Assembly (NCBI GenBank): GCA_012515235.1
Contig: JAAYYU010000049.1
Location: forward strand, 1-42,638
Source of the DNA: Candidatus Anammoximicrobium sp.
Lineage (GTDB): Bacteria > Planctomycetota > Planctomycetia > Pirellulales > Pirellulaceae
DNA length: 42,638 bases
Direction of reading: 5' to 3'
Under the pieces are notes generated by a model, which had not been told where the DNA came from, did no database searches, and saw nothing but the letters and a program-made list of their open reading frames with translations. How positions within the stretch are numbered: position 1 is the first letter of the stretch; each line of letters begins with the position of its first letter. The translations under genes and the position numbers were made by a program. Below are positions 15,772-24,349 of the stretch, one piece after another.

Positions 15772-17055
15772 ATGTCAATCATCCACATGGCGCTGCGAGA
15801 AATCCTGCGGCGGCAAACGACTTTTCTGCTCGCCACGCTGGCCGTGGCCGTGGCGGTGGGGACGATGCTCACCGCCCAGGCGGCGCTGCAGATCTACGAC
15901 CTCCGTTCCGACGCCCTGCTGGCGCAAAAGGAAACCGAACTCCAGGAACGCTTGAACGTGCTGCAGGACGAAATGCGCAAGGCCACGCTCAAGCTGAGTT
16001 TCAACATGGCCATTTTGCCCGGCGATCAGGACGTAGGCGAGTGGCACGCCTCGGACACCGCCACGACCACCATGCCCGAAGACTATGCGCACCGTCTGGC
16101 CAATTCGCGGATTGTCTCGGTGCGGCATTTCCTGCCGATGCTGGCCGAGAAGCTGAAATGGCCGGAGATGAAACGCACGGTGATCCTGGTCGGCTGCAAG
16201 GGCGAAGTGGCCAATCTGCACAAGAGCCCCAAGACGCCGCTGGTCCAGCCGGTTCCTGACGGGACCATGGTCGTTGGGTACGAGCTGCACCGCAGCCTGG
16301 GCCTGCAGGAAGGTCAGCAGGTCGAACTGCTGGGACGGCCGTTCGTGATTCACAAGTGCCAGGAGGAACGCGGCAGCAAGGACGATATCGGGGTCTGGAT
16401 TCCGCTCCAGGACGCGCAGGAGCTGCTGGGCAAGCCGGGCCGGATCAACGCAATCCTGGCCCTGGAGTGCCTGTGCGTGGGCAGCGAAGCCCTGGCCCGC
16501 GTCCGCGCGGATGTCGCCAAGCAGTTGCCCGATACCAAGGTCGTCGAGCTGGGGACGAAAGTCCTGGCCCGCGCGGAGGCGCGAACGAGAGTAGGCCAAG
16601 AGGCGGCCGAGGCGCTCCAGCGCGAGAAATCGCACCAGCAGGCGCTGCGCGCGGAACGCCGGCGGCTGGCCTCGCTGGCCGTGCCGGGCGTGGTCCTGGC
16701 CTGCGGCGCGTGGATCTTCCTGACCGCCTTCGGCAACGCCCGCGGGCGCCGCGCGGAGGTGGCCATCTTGCGGGCCATCGGATATCGGGCGAACCAGGTG
16801 CTAACGCTGTTTCTGTTCCGTTCCCTGGCCGGCGGGGTGGTCGGCGCGGCGTTTGGCTGCGCCGCCGGCTTGCTGATCGCCGCCCGTTTGCGCGGCGATT
16901 TGAACGTGCTGCTCGTCGGAGCCGCGGGGCTCCTGTCGTGGCAGGTGGTCGGCGCGGCGCTGGCGATCGGTTCACTGCTGGGCGTCGTGGCCGGCTGGAT
17001 TCCGGCGCTGTTGGCCGCGCAGCGCGACCCGGCCGAGATTCTGAGGGAGGCTTGA
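15772..17055 (+). CDS. FtsX/MacB-like ABC transporter permease (second of the pair)
   Basis: This 427-aa paralogue of the preceding gene has the same plan: an N-terminal helix (FLLATLAVAVAVGTML), an extracytoplasmic domain with the shared GYELH, LGxQ and DDI-x-WIPL blocks, a charged helical segment, and three C-terminal helices ending in RDPAEILREA. The two permeases probably form a heterodimer with the ATPase encoded 2 bp downstream. The ATG at 15772 is 9 bases from a GAAGGAG site. A GTG 6 bases earlier is too close to that site. Confidence 0.8.
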   Translation: MSIIHMALREILRRQTTFLLATLAVAVAVGTMLTAQAALQIYDLRSDALLAQKETELQERLNVLQDEMRKATLKLSFNMAILPGDQDVGEWHASDTATTTMPEDYAHRLANSRIVSVRHFLPMLAEKLKWPEMKRTVILVGCKGEVANLHKSPKTPLVQPVPDGTMVVGYELHRSLGLQEGQQVELLGRPFVIHKCQEERGSKDDIGVWIPLQDAQELLGKPGRINAILALECLCVGSEALARVRADVAKQLPDTKVVELGTKVLARAEARTRVGQEAAEALQREKSHQQALRAERRRLASLAVPGVVLACGAWIFLTAFGNARGRRAEVAILRAIGYRANQVLTLFLFRSLAGGVVGAAFGCAAGLLIAARLRGDLNVLLVGAAGLLSWQVVGAALAIGSLLGVVAGWIPALLAAQRDPAEILREA

Positions 17056-17057
17056 GG

Positions 17058-17711
17058 ATGTTGAAAGTTCAGGACGTCACCAAAACGTATTCCGGCAACG
17101 GGCGCGAAGTGCAAGCGATCGACGGGCTTTCGCTGGCGATCGAGGCCCGCGAAGCGGTCGCCATCCAGGGCCCCAGCGGCTGTGGCAAGAGCACGCTCCT
17201 GCTGGCCTGCGGCGCGCTGCTGCGGCCCACCGGCGGGACGGTGCACGTGGCCGGCGTCGACCCGTACCAACTGTCCGCCAATGCCCGCAGCGCGTTTCGC
17301 GCCGAGCACATCGGCTTTGTGTTCCAGCAATTCCACCTGGTGCCTTACCTGGACGTGCTGCAGAACATCCTCGCCGCCAATCTGCCCAATCCGCAACCGC
17401 AGCCCGAACAGCGCGCGGAGGAACTGATCCACCAGTTCGGTCTGGAGGATCGCCGGCGTCACGTGCCGGCGGAATTGAGCGTCGGGGAACGCCAGCGCGT
17501 GGCTTTGAGCCGGGCGCTGTTCCATCGTCCCCAGCTGGTGCTGGCCGATGAGCCCACGGGGAATCTCGATCCGGACAACGCCAGCATCGTGCTGGACGCC
17601 CTGCGGGAGTATGCGGACGCGGGCGCCGCCGTGTTGATGGTGACCCACGACCCGCAGGCGGCGCAGCGGGCGCACCGCGTGTTGCACATGGAGCGGGGAC
17701 GGGTCGTGTGA
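17058..17711 (+). CDS. ABC transporter ATPase (LolD/MacB-type)
   Basis: The 217-aa nucleotide-binding subunit partners the two permeases. It has Walker A GPSGCGKST (about residues 40-48), Q-loop VFQQFHLVPYL, signature LSVGERQRVALSRAL, Walker B LVLADEPTGNLD and the H-loop MVTHD. The signature reads SVGER rather than SGGEQ/Q. Length and motifs fit the LolD/FtsE/MacB class, which energises lipoprotein or envelope transport from the cytoplasmic face. Its start lies 2 bp past the permease stop, so translation is probably coupled. Confidence 0.9.
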   Translation: MLKVQDVTKTYSGNGREVQAIDGLSLAIEAREAVAIQGPSGCGKSTLLLACGALLRPTGGTVHVAGVDPYQLSANARSAFRAEHIGFVFQQFHLVPYLDVLQNILAANLPNPQPQPEQRAEELIHQFGLEDRRRHVPAELSVGERQRVALSRALFHRPQLVLADEPTGNLDPDNASIVLDALREYADAGAAVLMVTHDPQAAQRAHRVLHMERGRVV

Positions 17712-17749
17712 GGCCCCGCACAGACTGCTTTTGGGGGAAAGGATTCGCG

Positions 17750-19960
17750 ATGTCACTCCGTCATGTCCCGGTCCTGGTCGTTTTGGCCCTCTGCCTGCGC
17801 GCCGCCCAGGGCGGCGAACTGCCCGCTTGGACCGGCAAACTCCGCACCGACCATCCGCGGCTGTTTTTCAACCGCGACACCTGGCCCGAGGTCCGCCAGC
17901 GCGCGTTGGGCGCGGAGCGCGCTTGGTACGAGGAAGTCAAACGCCGCGTCGAGCGGCTGAAGCGTGAAGCCCGCACGCCGTTCGCCGCCCGCGACCTCGG
18001 CCGCGAGGCGGCCTGCTCGGCGTTCGTCTATCGGATGACGGAGGATTCCGCCTGCCTGGAACTGGCCCAACAGTGCCTCGACGCAAGCCTGCGTTACTAC
18101 GACGAGTGTTTCGCCCAGCGGAAAACCGTGAATTGGTACTCGACCTCGCGCGTCCACGCGATCCTGGCCTGGGACTGGCTGTACGAAGACCTTGCCGCCG
18201 ACCGTCGGGGCGAGTACCTGAGTCGCCTGGTCGAAGCCATCGATCGGGTGCTGAAAGCCAAACCGGCCATCTATCGCGAGAACCTGTCGGGTTACAGTAC
18301 GGGCTTCTACGGGGTCCGAAACTGTCTCTGGTTTGTGGGCTGTACGGGCTTCGGGACGGGGATCGAGGAAGAACGGATCCGGCAGTGGCTGGTTTGGGGG
18401 CATGACGAGAACCTGAAGCTGCTGGCGCACCGCCGCACGGCTTGCGGGGACGACGGCGGCGGCGCGTCGCCGACGCTGGGTTACGTCTTCGGAGCCTACC
18501 CGTGGGCCGAACAGAACTTCTTCTATACGTGGTTGTCGAGCACGGGAGAGGACCTCGCCCCGCACTGGCCCCACGGGGCCTCGCTGGCGAACTACGTGAT
18601 CTGGAACTGGATCGCGGCCGAGCCCCAGCCGCACGAGTTCGGCTACGGCGACACGCCGCACGTGGAGAACTGCTTGCCGATCGGCGAGCTGTTCACGCAC
18701 ATGGCCAACATCCGGCACTTGCACGGCCAGATTGATCCGCAGGCGGCGGGGCTGGCGCGGTATGTCCAGGAACTTCTGCCCCGCCAGTCCTACTCCTCCA
18801 CGTGGTTCATGTATCCCTTCCTCTGGTCGCGGCTGGACCAATCGCCGCCGCCGCTGTCTCCGCGCACCCTGCCCTCGGCGCGGCATTTCGAGACGATGGG
18901 CCAGGTCTTCATGCGTTCCGGGATCGGGGCCGAGGACACGTACTGTCTGTTCACGTGTGGCGGCATCCTGCGCCAGCACCGGCACTTCGACGCGTTGAAC
19001 TTCGTGATCTACCGCAACGGCTTTTTGGCCCTGGATTCCGGCACGCGGTACGACGAGTTCACCAACGGGGCGCACCTGGCCAACTACTTCGCCCAAACCG
19101 TGGCGCACAACTGCGTGGTCGTGCATCAGCCCGGCGAACCGCCGGCCGCGTACTGGGGCGGGCAGGTCGTGGGGAACCACGGCGGACAACACCAGGCCCT
19201 GGGATCGGAACTGAAGGCCTTCGAGACGAACGACGCCTTGGTCTACGTCGCGGGCGACGCCACCGCCTGTTACCAACACGGGGACAAGCCGCATGCCGGA
19301 CGGCCCGGACTGCCCGAGAAATGCAGCCTCGCGACTCGGCAGATGGTCTTCCTGCTGCCGGATTGCTTCGTGATCTTCGACCGCGTGACGACGACCGATC
19401 CGACGTACCGCAAGGACTGGCTGATCCACACGGCGCACGAGCCGCGGGTGGCAGACCGCACGATCCAAGCCGACCATGGCCGAGGCCGGATGTTCTGCCG
19501 AACCTGCCTGCCGGCCGACGCGGCCCTGAGCGTCGTGGGCGGGCCCGGCAAGGAATTCTGGGCCGCCGGACGCAACTGGGAAATCCAAGCGCCGCGTTTG
19601 ACCGCGGAACAGCGCGCCCTGATGGGCCAGTGGCGGGTGGAAGTGACGCCCGGACAGCCGCGTTCCGCAGACCTGTTCCTGCACGTGATCGAGGTCGGCG
19701 ATCAGACCCGCCGGCAGATGCGGCCCGTCGAGGTGATGCAACAAGAGGGCCTTGCCGGAGTCCGGCTCGCGGCCGGTGGCGAGGACTGGGAAATCATGTT
19801 CCGCACGCAGGGCGACCTGGGCGGCCACGTCCGCCGCCGCGGCCGCGTGTCCTGGGACCGTGAACTGGCCGCCGCCGTCCAGCCCCAGTCAGGAATCGAG
19901 GCCGCGCGCGAGGAAGCGGCGCGCGGCGGTTTGGGACACGGTCCTGGCAAGGACCGCTGA
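17750..19960 (+). CDS. Secreted heparinase II/III-like polysaccharide lyase
   Basis: This 736-aa protein has a signal peptide (VLVVLALCLRAAQG) and opens with HPRLFFNRDTWPEVR, a common beginning of the alpha/alpha-toroid domain in heparinase II/III-type proteins. The toroid runs to about residue 400 (ILAWDWLYEDL, YSTGFYGVRNC). The C-terminal beta-sandwich begins near RQHRHFDALNFVIYRNG and carries GTRYDEF and AHNCVVVHQPGE. These enzymes cleave uronic-acid-containing polysaccharides by beta-elimination in the periplasm. The exact substrate is not evident. The ATG at 17750 has GGGGGAAAGG before it. It follows the ABC ATPase by 38 bp on the same strand, perhaps in the same transcript. Confidence 0.75.
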   Translation: MSLRHVPVLVVLALCLRAAQGGELPAWTGKLRTDHPRLFFNRDTWPEVRQRALGAERAWYEEVKRRVERLKREARTPFAARDLGREAACSAFVYRMTEDSACLELAQQCLDASLRYYDECFAQRKTVNWYSTSRVHAILAWDWLYEDLAADRRGEYLSRLVEAIDRVLKAKPAIYRENLSGYSTGFYGVRNCLWFVGCTGFGTGIEEERIRQWLVWGHDENLKLLAHRRTACGDDGGGASPTLGYVFGAYPWAEQNFFYTWLSSTGEDLAPHWPHGASLANYVIWNWIAAEPQPHEFGYGDTPHVENCLPIGELFTHMANIRHLHGQIDPQAAGLARYVQELLPRQSYSSTWFMYPFLWSRLDQSPPPLSPRTLPSARHFETMGQVFMRSGIGAEDTYCLFTCGGILRQHRHFDALNFVIYRNGFLALDSGTRYDEFTNGAHLANYFAQTVAHNCVVVHQPGEPPAAYWGGQVVGNHGGQHQALGSELKAFETNDALVYVAGDATACYQHGDKPHAGRPGLPEKCSLATRQMVFLLPDCFVIFDRVTTTDPTYRKDWLIHTAHEPRVADRTIQADHGRGRMFCRTCLPADAALSVVGGPGKEFWAAGRNWEIQAPRLTAEQRALMGQWRVEVTPGQPRSADLFLHVIEVGDQTRRQMRPVEVMQQEGLAGVRLAAGGEDWEIMFRTQGDLGGHVRRRGRVSWDRELAAAVQPQSGIEAAREEAARGGLGHGPGKDR

Positions 19961-20006
19961 CGTGAGGCAGCGGCGCCGGCGTCGCCCGCAGCGTCGAGAG
20001 AACCGT

Positions 20007-20567
20007 TTACGAGGAAGCCTTGACGAAGACCCAGAGGAAGACCACCCACGTGCTGCACGCGACCGGGAGGGCGTAGGGGAGGATTCGCCGGTTGATCTTG
20101 CGGCGGACCAGGTCGGGTGAATCCGGGGCGGCGTTCTTCTTTTTCAGGACTTCCTCGGGCTTGGCCAAATGCCGCCGCTTGACGTAACTCAGCCCGTGCT
20201 GCATGACCCCCGCGGCCAGCACGGCCATGCTGAAGAACGCCGCAAAGCCGGCGCTCAGCAAGAACACGATCAGCGTGTGCCACGCGCCCAGCCACGCGCC
20301 CACCGCGCCCATCAGTTTGACGTCCCCGCCGCCGCCGCCGCCCATCAGCCAAAGCAACAGCAGGATTCCAAAGCCGGTCGCAAAGCCGCCCACGGTAGTC
20401 CACAATCCGCCCAGCCCGCCGGTGACGACGTGAAACACCACGCCCCCGACCAGCACGGGAACCGTAAACCAATTGGGAATCCGCCGCGTGCGGATGTCGA
20501 TGATCGCCGCCGCCAGCGTCAGGACGCCGATGATGACCGCGGCCAACCACGGATAAGGAGTCAACAT
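20007..20567 (-). CDS. Prepilin peptidase (A24 family, CpaA/TadV-like)
   Basis: The 186-aa polytopic membrane protein carries both catalytic aspartate motifs of A24 aspartic proteases: DIRTRRIPN near residue 24, and GGGGDVKLMGAVGAWLG (GxGD) near residue 80. About five to six hydrophobic helices are visible, with a charged cytoplasmic loop at about 130-160. The short form without a methylase domain fits TadV/CpaA, which cleave leaders of Flp/Tad-type pilins at the membrane. No pilus genes are adjacent. A second gene on the same strand lies 60 bp upstream (the glycosyltransferase). Confidence 0.85.
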   Translation of the reverse strand: MLTPYPWLAAVIIGVLTLAAAIIDIRTRRIPNWFTVPVLVGGVVFHVVTGGLGGLWTTVGGFATGFGILLLLWLMGGGGGGDVKLMGAVGAWLGAWHTLIVFLLSAGFAAFFSMAVLAAGVMQHGLSYVKRRHLAKPEEVLKKKNAAPDSPDLVRRKINRRILPYALPVACSTWVVFLWVFVKASS

Positions 20568-20627
20568 GATTTGGCTTTCTAGTAAGCGTTGACAATCGAT
20601 TCGCCGAGACGCTCTCGGCCGACGCCG

Positions 20628-21773
20628 TCAGCGGCCCGCAGCCTCCGAGCTTGATTTGCGGAACACGAGCCGACTGCTGGCGACAAAGTTGAACAGGGTG
20701 CCGGCGATGATGCCGATGATCGCCGCGACGATCGGATACTCGTTAAAGAAGGGAATCAGGTGCCACAACCCGACGCTGACTCCCCAGCTGACCACGGCCC
20801 CGATCAGGCAGGCGCCGCAGAACATGGCATACTGCCACAGGATGCCGTGCTCGCGGGACTCGAAGAACGTCCACCGCCGGTTCCAGTAGAAATTCCACGT
20901 CATGGCCACCCAGATGGCGAGTGCTCGCGCGACGGGCACGGGCAGCAAGGCCAGCGAGGCGGCAAAGGCCAGCAGATCGACGACGCTTCCCGACGCGCCC
21001 ACGACGGCGAATTTCAGCAGCTTCGGCAGATGCCGCAGTTTGTATTCGGCCAGCCGCCCCAGGTGACGCACGTAGTTGAGTTGTTCGCGGAGACTCAGTT
21101 TGCTCTTGCCGTGCAGCCGGTTGCTGAACTGGATCGGCACTTCGCGGACGCGCCGGCAATTGCACTTGACCATCAACTCCAAACCGATTTTGTATCCGAT
21201 GGGATTCAGTTCGGCGGTCTCGTCAGCGTGGCGGAACGAGGTCCTCCGCAGGGCAAAGAAGCCGGCCATCGGATCGGCCGCCTTCGTAAAGGGGCGGGCC
21301 ATCAGCGTGGCGACTTTGGAATTCAACCAGCGCAGCAGTCCCCAGTCCTCGTCGGTCCCGCCGCCATGCACATAGCGGCTGCCGATGACGAAGTCCACGT
21401 CTGCCTCGTCCAGGGCTTCGACAAGTTCGGGGACCTTTTCCGGCGGGTGGGACAGGTCGGCGTCCATCACGATCAGGACGTCGCCCCGCGCGCGGCGGAG
21501 GCCGTGCAGGACGGCGCTGGACAACCCGCGTTCGCTTTCTCTGGTCTCCAAACGCAACGGGTACTGCTGGGACAAATCGCCGCAGATCTCCCTGGTGCCG
21601 TCGCCGCTGTAATCGTCGACCACGATGATCTCTGCGGCCAGATGGGCCTCGCCCAGGGCCTCGCTCAGCCGCGGGATGATCACGGGCAGATTCTCCGCTT
21701 CGCGATAGGCGGGGATGATGACCGAGACGGCAGGCGGGGCGGCGACGCGGCGTTCTTCCAGGACAGCACTCAT
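20628..21773 (-). CDS. GT2 glycosyltransferase with GtrA membrane domain (DPM1-like)
   Basis: This 381-aa protein joins a GT-A catalytic domain to a GtrA-type membrane domain. The catalytic domain (about 15-240) has VSVIIPAYREAENLP, the DxD region VMDADLSHPPEKV, and RLHGKSKLS near its end. The C-terminal part (about 250-375) has four hydrophobic helices including FAVVGASGSVVDL. The same architecture occurs in Pyrococcus dolichyl-phosphate mannose synthase. The likely reaction is transfer of a hexose from GDP- or UDP-sugar to a polyprenyl phosphate at the cytoplasmic membrane. The ATG at 21773 leads directly into the GT2 domain; the longer frame upstream is not supported. Confidence 0.85.
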   Translation of the reverse strand: MSAVLEERRVAAPPAVSVIIPAYREAENLPVIIPRLSEALGEAHLAAEIIVVDDYSGDGTREICGDLSQQYPLRLETRESERGLSSAVLHGLRRARGDVLIVMDADLSHPPEKVPELVEALDEADVDFVIGSRYVHGGGTDEDWGLLRWLNSKVATLMARPFTKAADPMAGFFALRRTSFRHADETAELNPIGYKIGLELMVKCNCRRVREVPIQFSNRLHGKSKLSLREQLNYVRHLGRLAEYKLRHLPKLLKFAVVGASGSVVDLLAFAASLALLPVPVARALAIWVAMTWNFYWNRRWTFFESREHGILWQYAMFCGACLIGAVVSWGVSVGLWHLIPFFNEYPIVAAIIGIIAGTLFNFVASSRLVFRKSSSEAAGR

Positions 21774-22198
21774 GGTTCCAAGCCCGGCAAAGTAGCTGAT
21801 GGAGGTTCTGCGTCCGCACGTCGCAGACGCAAGTTGAACGGCGCGCACGCCGATGCCATCCCGTTGTCAGCAGATTCGGTGCCAGCGGACGCATTTGCCG
21901 GCCCGAACAGACGCAAATCTCCGGGCGGCGGCTGTTTTGCCGCGTCTGCATCGGGAGATCGCGATTCCCACGAGACCGAAGCGCAAGCGGGGCAGAGAGT
22001 TGGCACGCTCGCCGGTCCGCCGGGCCGGTGTTGCCGACGGTAAACGTCAACCCTCGTTAAGCCGTCGTTGACAATCGTTCATTTCCGGCGACAGCCGGCC
22101 GGCTGGCCGGATGATGCCGCCAGACAACAACTGTGGCCTGGCGGCAACACGGAGAAGTCTCTCCCTTTTTTCAAGGGGCGGTTGAGTTTTCGCGGCGC
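21774..22198. other. Gene-free intergenic region
   Basis: This 425-bp gap lies between folK (3' end) and the glycosyltransferase start, both on the minus strand. No gene is credible. It contains a GC palindrome AGCCGGCCGGCT (22093-22104). It also has a small hairpin (CCCTT 22163-22167 with AAGGG 22173-22177) some 22-36 bp past the folK stop, which might be a weak terminator. The 12-mer CGTTGACAATCG (22066-22077) also occurs at 20587-20598. Confidence 0.35.
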
Positions 22199-23170
22199 TC
22201 ATCGCATGGCTTCGATCGCGGCACACAGTTCGACCACGGCCTCGCCCGGCTGAGAGGCGTCCAATTCCAGCAGCGGCCCGCGTCCGGGCTGAAGCACAAG
22301 CCGGCGCAATTCGGCGCGGACAGTCTGCCAGCGATCCGGGACGCTCGGCCTGTCGACCAGCACCAAAAGCTTGGGCTGAATCGCATCCGCGCCGGCGGCC
22401 TCGCAGGCAGCTGCCAACTCGGCCTGTTGCTGGTCGTCCGGCCACCGTCGGCTGTAGGCTTGGGACTGCCCCAGCCAGAAATCGCTGACGGCCGCGGGCG
22501 GCTCTGCGGGCCAACGTTGCCGCGAAAGCAGCGCGGCCCGCTGACGCCACCGCCATTGTTCGGCCACCAGCGGCCGGGCCGCCAAGGCTTCCGGCGGTGC
22601 TGCGGCAGGGTCGGTCAGGAAGCGGCTGGCCGTTTGAGCGGCCGCCTTCTGAGCCAACTCGGTCTTTCCGCCGCCCGGCGCGCCCGTCAGCGCGACGTAG
22701 TTGGCGGCCGAGTTCAGGTGCTCCAGCAGTTGCCCGACGGACCAGCCGATGACGGGGTGCATCATGTCAGCCGCGACGTCGGCCGCAGGCTCCAGAACGA
22801 ACCGCCGAAAGGCCATGCGCGGATGCGGCAGTTCCAGTTCTGCGGACCGAAGAATCACCTCGTCAAAGAGCAGCAGATCCAAATCGATGCTGCGGGCGTC
22901 CCAGCGCCGCCGGCGCTGGCGGCCCAACGAGGCTTCGATGGCGCGCACGGTCGCCAGCAGTTCGTGGGGCGACAACGACGTCTCGACCCGCGCCGCGGCG
23001 TTGATGAACTGTGCTTGGCCTTGGGGTCCGCCGATCGGTGCGGTGCTGAACCAGCGACTGCAAGCGACGACGCGCGTGGCCGGCGCGCGGTCCAACAAGT
23101 CCACCGCGGTTTGCAGATTGGCCCAGCGGTCGCCGAGATTCGCACCCAGGGCAATCAGCGTCGTGGCCAT
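22199..23170 (-). CDS. folK: HPPK (FolK) fused to a deoxynucleoside-kinase-like P-loop domain
   Basis: The 323-aa protein is twice the usual HPPK length. Residues 1-155 are a complete 6-hydroxymethyl-dihydropterin pyrophosphokinase: ALGANLGDR at the start, FINAA, RWDARSIDLDLLLF with the Mg-binding Asp pair, and PHPRMAFRRFVLEP. This enzyme transfers pyrophosphate from ATP in folate synthesis. Residues about 160-323 begin with a P-loop (TGAPGGGKTELA) followed by an alpha/beta kinase-like domain that resembles deoxynucleoside or thymidylate-type kinases. Its later motifs are degenerate. The role of this second half is unknown; folate and dNTP metabolism are a plausible link. A small RNA candidate ends 27 bp upstream. 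Confidence 0.85.
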   Translation of the reverse strand: MATTLIALGANLGDRWANLQTAVDLLDRAPATRVVACSRWFSTAPIGGPQGQAQFINAAARVETSLSPHELLATVRAIEASLGRQRRRRWDARSIDLDLLLFDEVILRSAELELPHPRMAFRRFVLEPAADVAADMMHPVIGWSVGQLLEHLNSAANYVALTGAPGGGKTELAQKAAAQTASRFLTDPAAAPPEALAARPLVAEQWRWRQRAALLSRQRWPAEPPAAVSDFWLGQSQAYSRRWPDDQQQAELAAACEAAGADAIQPKLLVLVDRPSVPDRWQTVRAELRRLVLQPGRGPLLELDASQPGEAVVELCAAIEAMR

Positions 23171-23196
23171 CAGGACGAGCCGGCCGCCAAGAGGAC

Positions 23197-23237
23197 AAAA
23201 AAACGGCGACAGCCTTGGGGGGTCGCGCTGTCGCCGT
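23197..23237 (-). terminator. Strong intrinsic terminator (minus strand) upstream of folK
   Basis: On the minus strand, ACGGCGACAGC (23237-23227) pairs perfectly over 11 bp with GCTGTCGCCGT (23213-23203) across a 13-base loop. Seven U residues (23203-23197) follow at once. This is a textbook Rho-independent terminator. It points toward folk's start codon, so it ends something transcribed from 23.24-23.41 kb on the minus strand. Confidence 0.85.
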
Positions 23238-23404
23238 CAACCAAAGAACTTCGCCCGCCACGCGAACGCGCCGGCCGCCATGCACAGACCCGTCCGACAA
23301 ACGCCTTGGAGGGGACCTCCGAGCCACGACCGAGGGCCGCCGAGCGTCGCATCCGTCAGTCGCCGCCCTCCAAGGAACTTTTCAGCGGCTTGAAGTCCAA
23401 CAAG
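23197..23404 (-). ncRNA. Candidate structured small RNA, possibly 6S-like
   Basis: About 208 nt lie between a near-consensus promoter and an intrinsic terminator, and no protein frame fits. Strong pairings are visible in the minus-strand RNA. Arms CCTTGGAGGG (23375-23366) and CCCTCCAAGG (23313-23304) form a 10-bp stem. A closing stem is suggested by GGACUUC near the 5' end and GAAGUUC before the terminator. A small CGCG-UU-CGCG hairpin lies on the 3' side. A closing stem, an open middle with a 3' hairpin and an apical stem is the outline of 6S RNA. The position directly before a folate gene recalls E. coli ssrS, which precedes a folate-related gene. A leader/attenuator of folK is the main alternative. 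Confidence 0.6.
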
Positions 23405-23410
23405 GGCCAC

Positions 23411-23438
23411 ATTGTGTACAGTCCCGAGAAATTGTCAA
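23411..23438 (-). promoter_or_regulatory. Sigma70-type promoter for the small RNA / folK leader
   Basis: On the minus strand a perfect -35 hexamer TTGACA (23438-23433) is followed after 16 bases by CACAAT (23416-23411), which matches TATAAT at four of six positions. Transcription would begin near 23404. It faces away from the aldolase gene and toward the terminator at 23237-23197. Confidence 0.65.
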
Positions 23439-23548
23439 GCAAGGTTAGCGCAACTTTTGGTTTTTCTTTTCAGCGCGTCGCGCAACGGCGTCCGGCATCC
23501 CAGGCAGCGGCTTGCCAAGCGGCCGACGTGCATCGTACGATGAGGGCC

Positions 23549-24346
23549 ATGAAGACCAATCCCGTCCAAGAAAAATTGAAACGCGGCGAGCCGACGTTCG
23601 GCACCTGGCTTTCGCTCGGCAGTCTGTACGCCGCGCGCGCCTTGGCGCGGATGGGCTGGGACTGGCTGACGCTGGACATGGAACATGCGCCCATCGACCT
23701 CGACCAGGCGGCTGCCATCTTCGGAGCTGTCGCCGACGCCGGCTGCGTGCCGCTGGTCCGCGTGCCGGAGGGCAGCCATCACTGGATCAAACGCGTCTTG
23801 GACGCCGGCGCGATGGGCGTCGTGGTGCCGATGGTCGACACGGTCGAACAAGCCCGCGCCGCCATCGCCGCCGCCAAGTACCCGCCGCAGGGCAACCGCA
23901 GCGCGGGGGGCGGCCTGGCGGCGATGAACTTTGATGCCTCGTCGGAAGAGTACTTCGCGGCGGCCAACGACCAGATCCTGGTCGTGCTGCAAACGGAAAG
24001 CCCGCGCGGCGTGGAAAACGCCGAAGCTATTTACCAGTTGCCCGGGTGCGACGCGATTTTTATCGGCCCCGTCGATCTGCGCTTTCAGATGCGCGCCCCC
24101 GACGGAACCTTCCCCGCGCCCGAGGAACATGAAGCCCTGGTCCAGCGCGTGATCGCCGCAGGCCGCCGGGCCGGCACGCCCACCGGCATGCACACGATGG
24201 ATCCGCAATCCGCGCTGCGCCGCGCCGCACAGGGCATGCAATTCCTGGCGATGGGCAGCGACCTGCGGCTGATGACGCAGCAAGCCCAAGCGGCCCTGGA
24301 CGTTCTGTTTCCGGACAAGGACCGGCGCGACGTAGTGCGCCACTGA
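23549..24346 (+). CDS. HpcH/HpaI-family class II aldolase
   Basis: The 265-aa cytoplasmic TIM-barrel protein belongs to the HpcH/HpaI group, which cleaves 2-keto-3-deoxy or 4-hydroxy-2-oxo acids to pyruvate and an aldehyde with a divalent metal. Visible are GTWLSLGS, the WLTLDMEHAPID strand, VVPMVDTVEQAR, QTESPRGVENAE with a metal-binding Glu, and IFIGPVDL with a metal-binding Asp. Two ATGs nine bases apart (23540 and 23549) are possible. The second matches the usual MKTN-type start of the family, but neither has a good ribosome-binding site. It is convergent with the SDR gene, whose stop lies 3 bp away. Confidence 0.85.
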   Translation: MKTNPVQEKLKRGEPTFGTWLSLGSLYAARALARMGWDWLTLDMEHAPIDLDQAAAIFGAVADAGCVPLVRVPEGSHHWIKRVLDAGAMGVVVPMVDTVEQARAAIAAAKYPPQGNRSAGGGLAAMNFDASSEEYFAAANDQILVVLQTESPRGVENAEAIYQLPGCDAIFIGPVDLRFQMRAPDGTFPAPEEHEALVQRVIAAGRRAGTPTGMHTMDPQSALRRAAQGMQFLAMGSDLRLMTQQAQAALDVLFPDKDRRDVVRH

Positions 24347-24349
24347 GGC

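Noticed and set aside
20587..22077. The 12-mer CGTTGACAATCG repeated at 20587-20598 and 22066-22077 as plus-strand promoters
   Set aside because: No plus-strand gene lies downstream and no -10 follows. It may be chance or a minor repeat.
23197..23404. THF or cobalamin riboswitch controlling folK
   Set aside because: I could not recognise the conserved core of either class. The promoter-terminator layout fits a free small RNA better, although an attenuator is not excluded.
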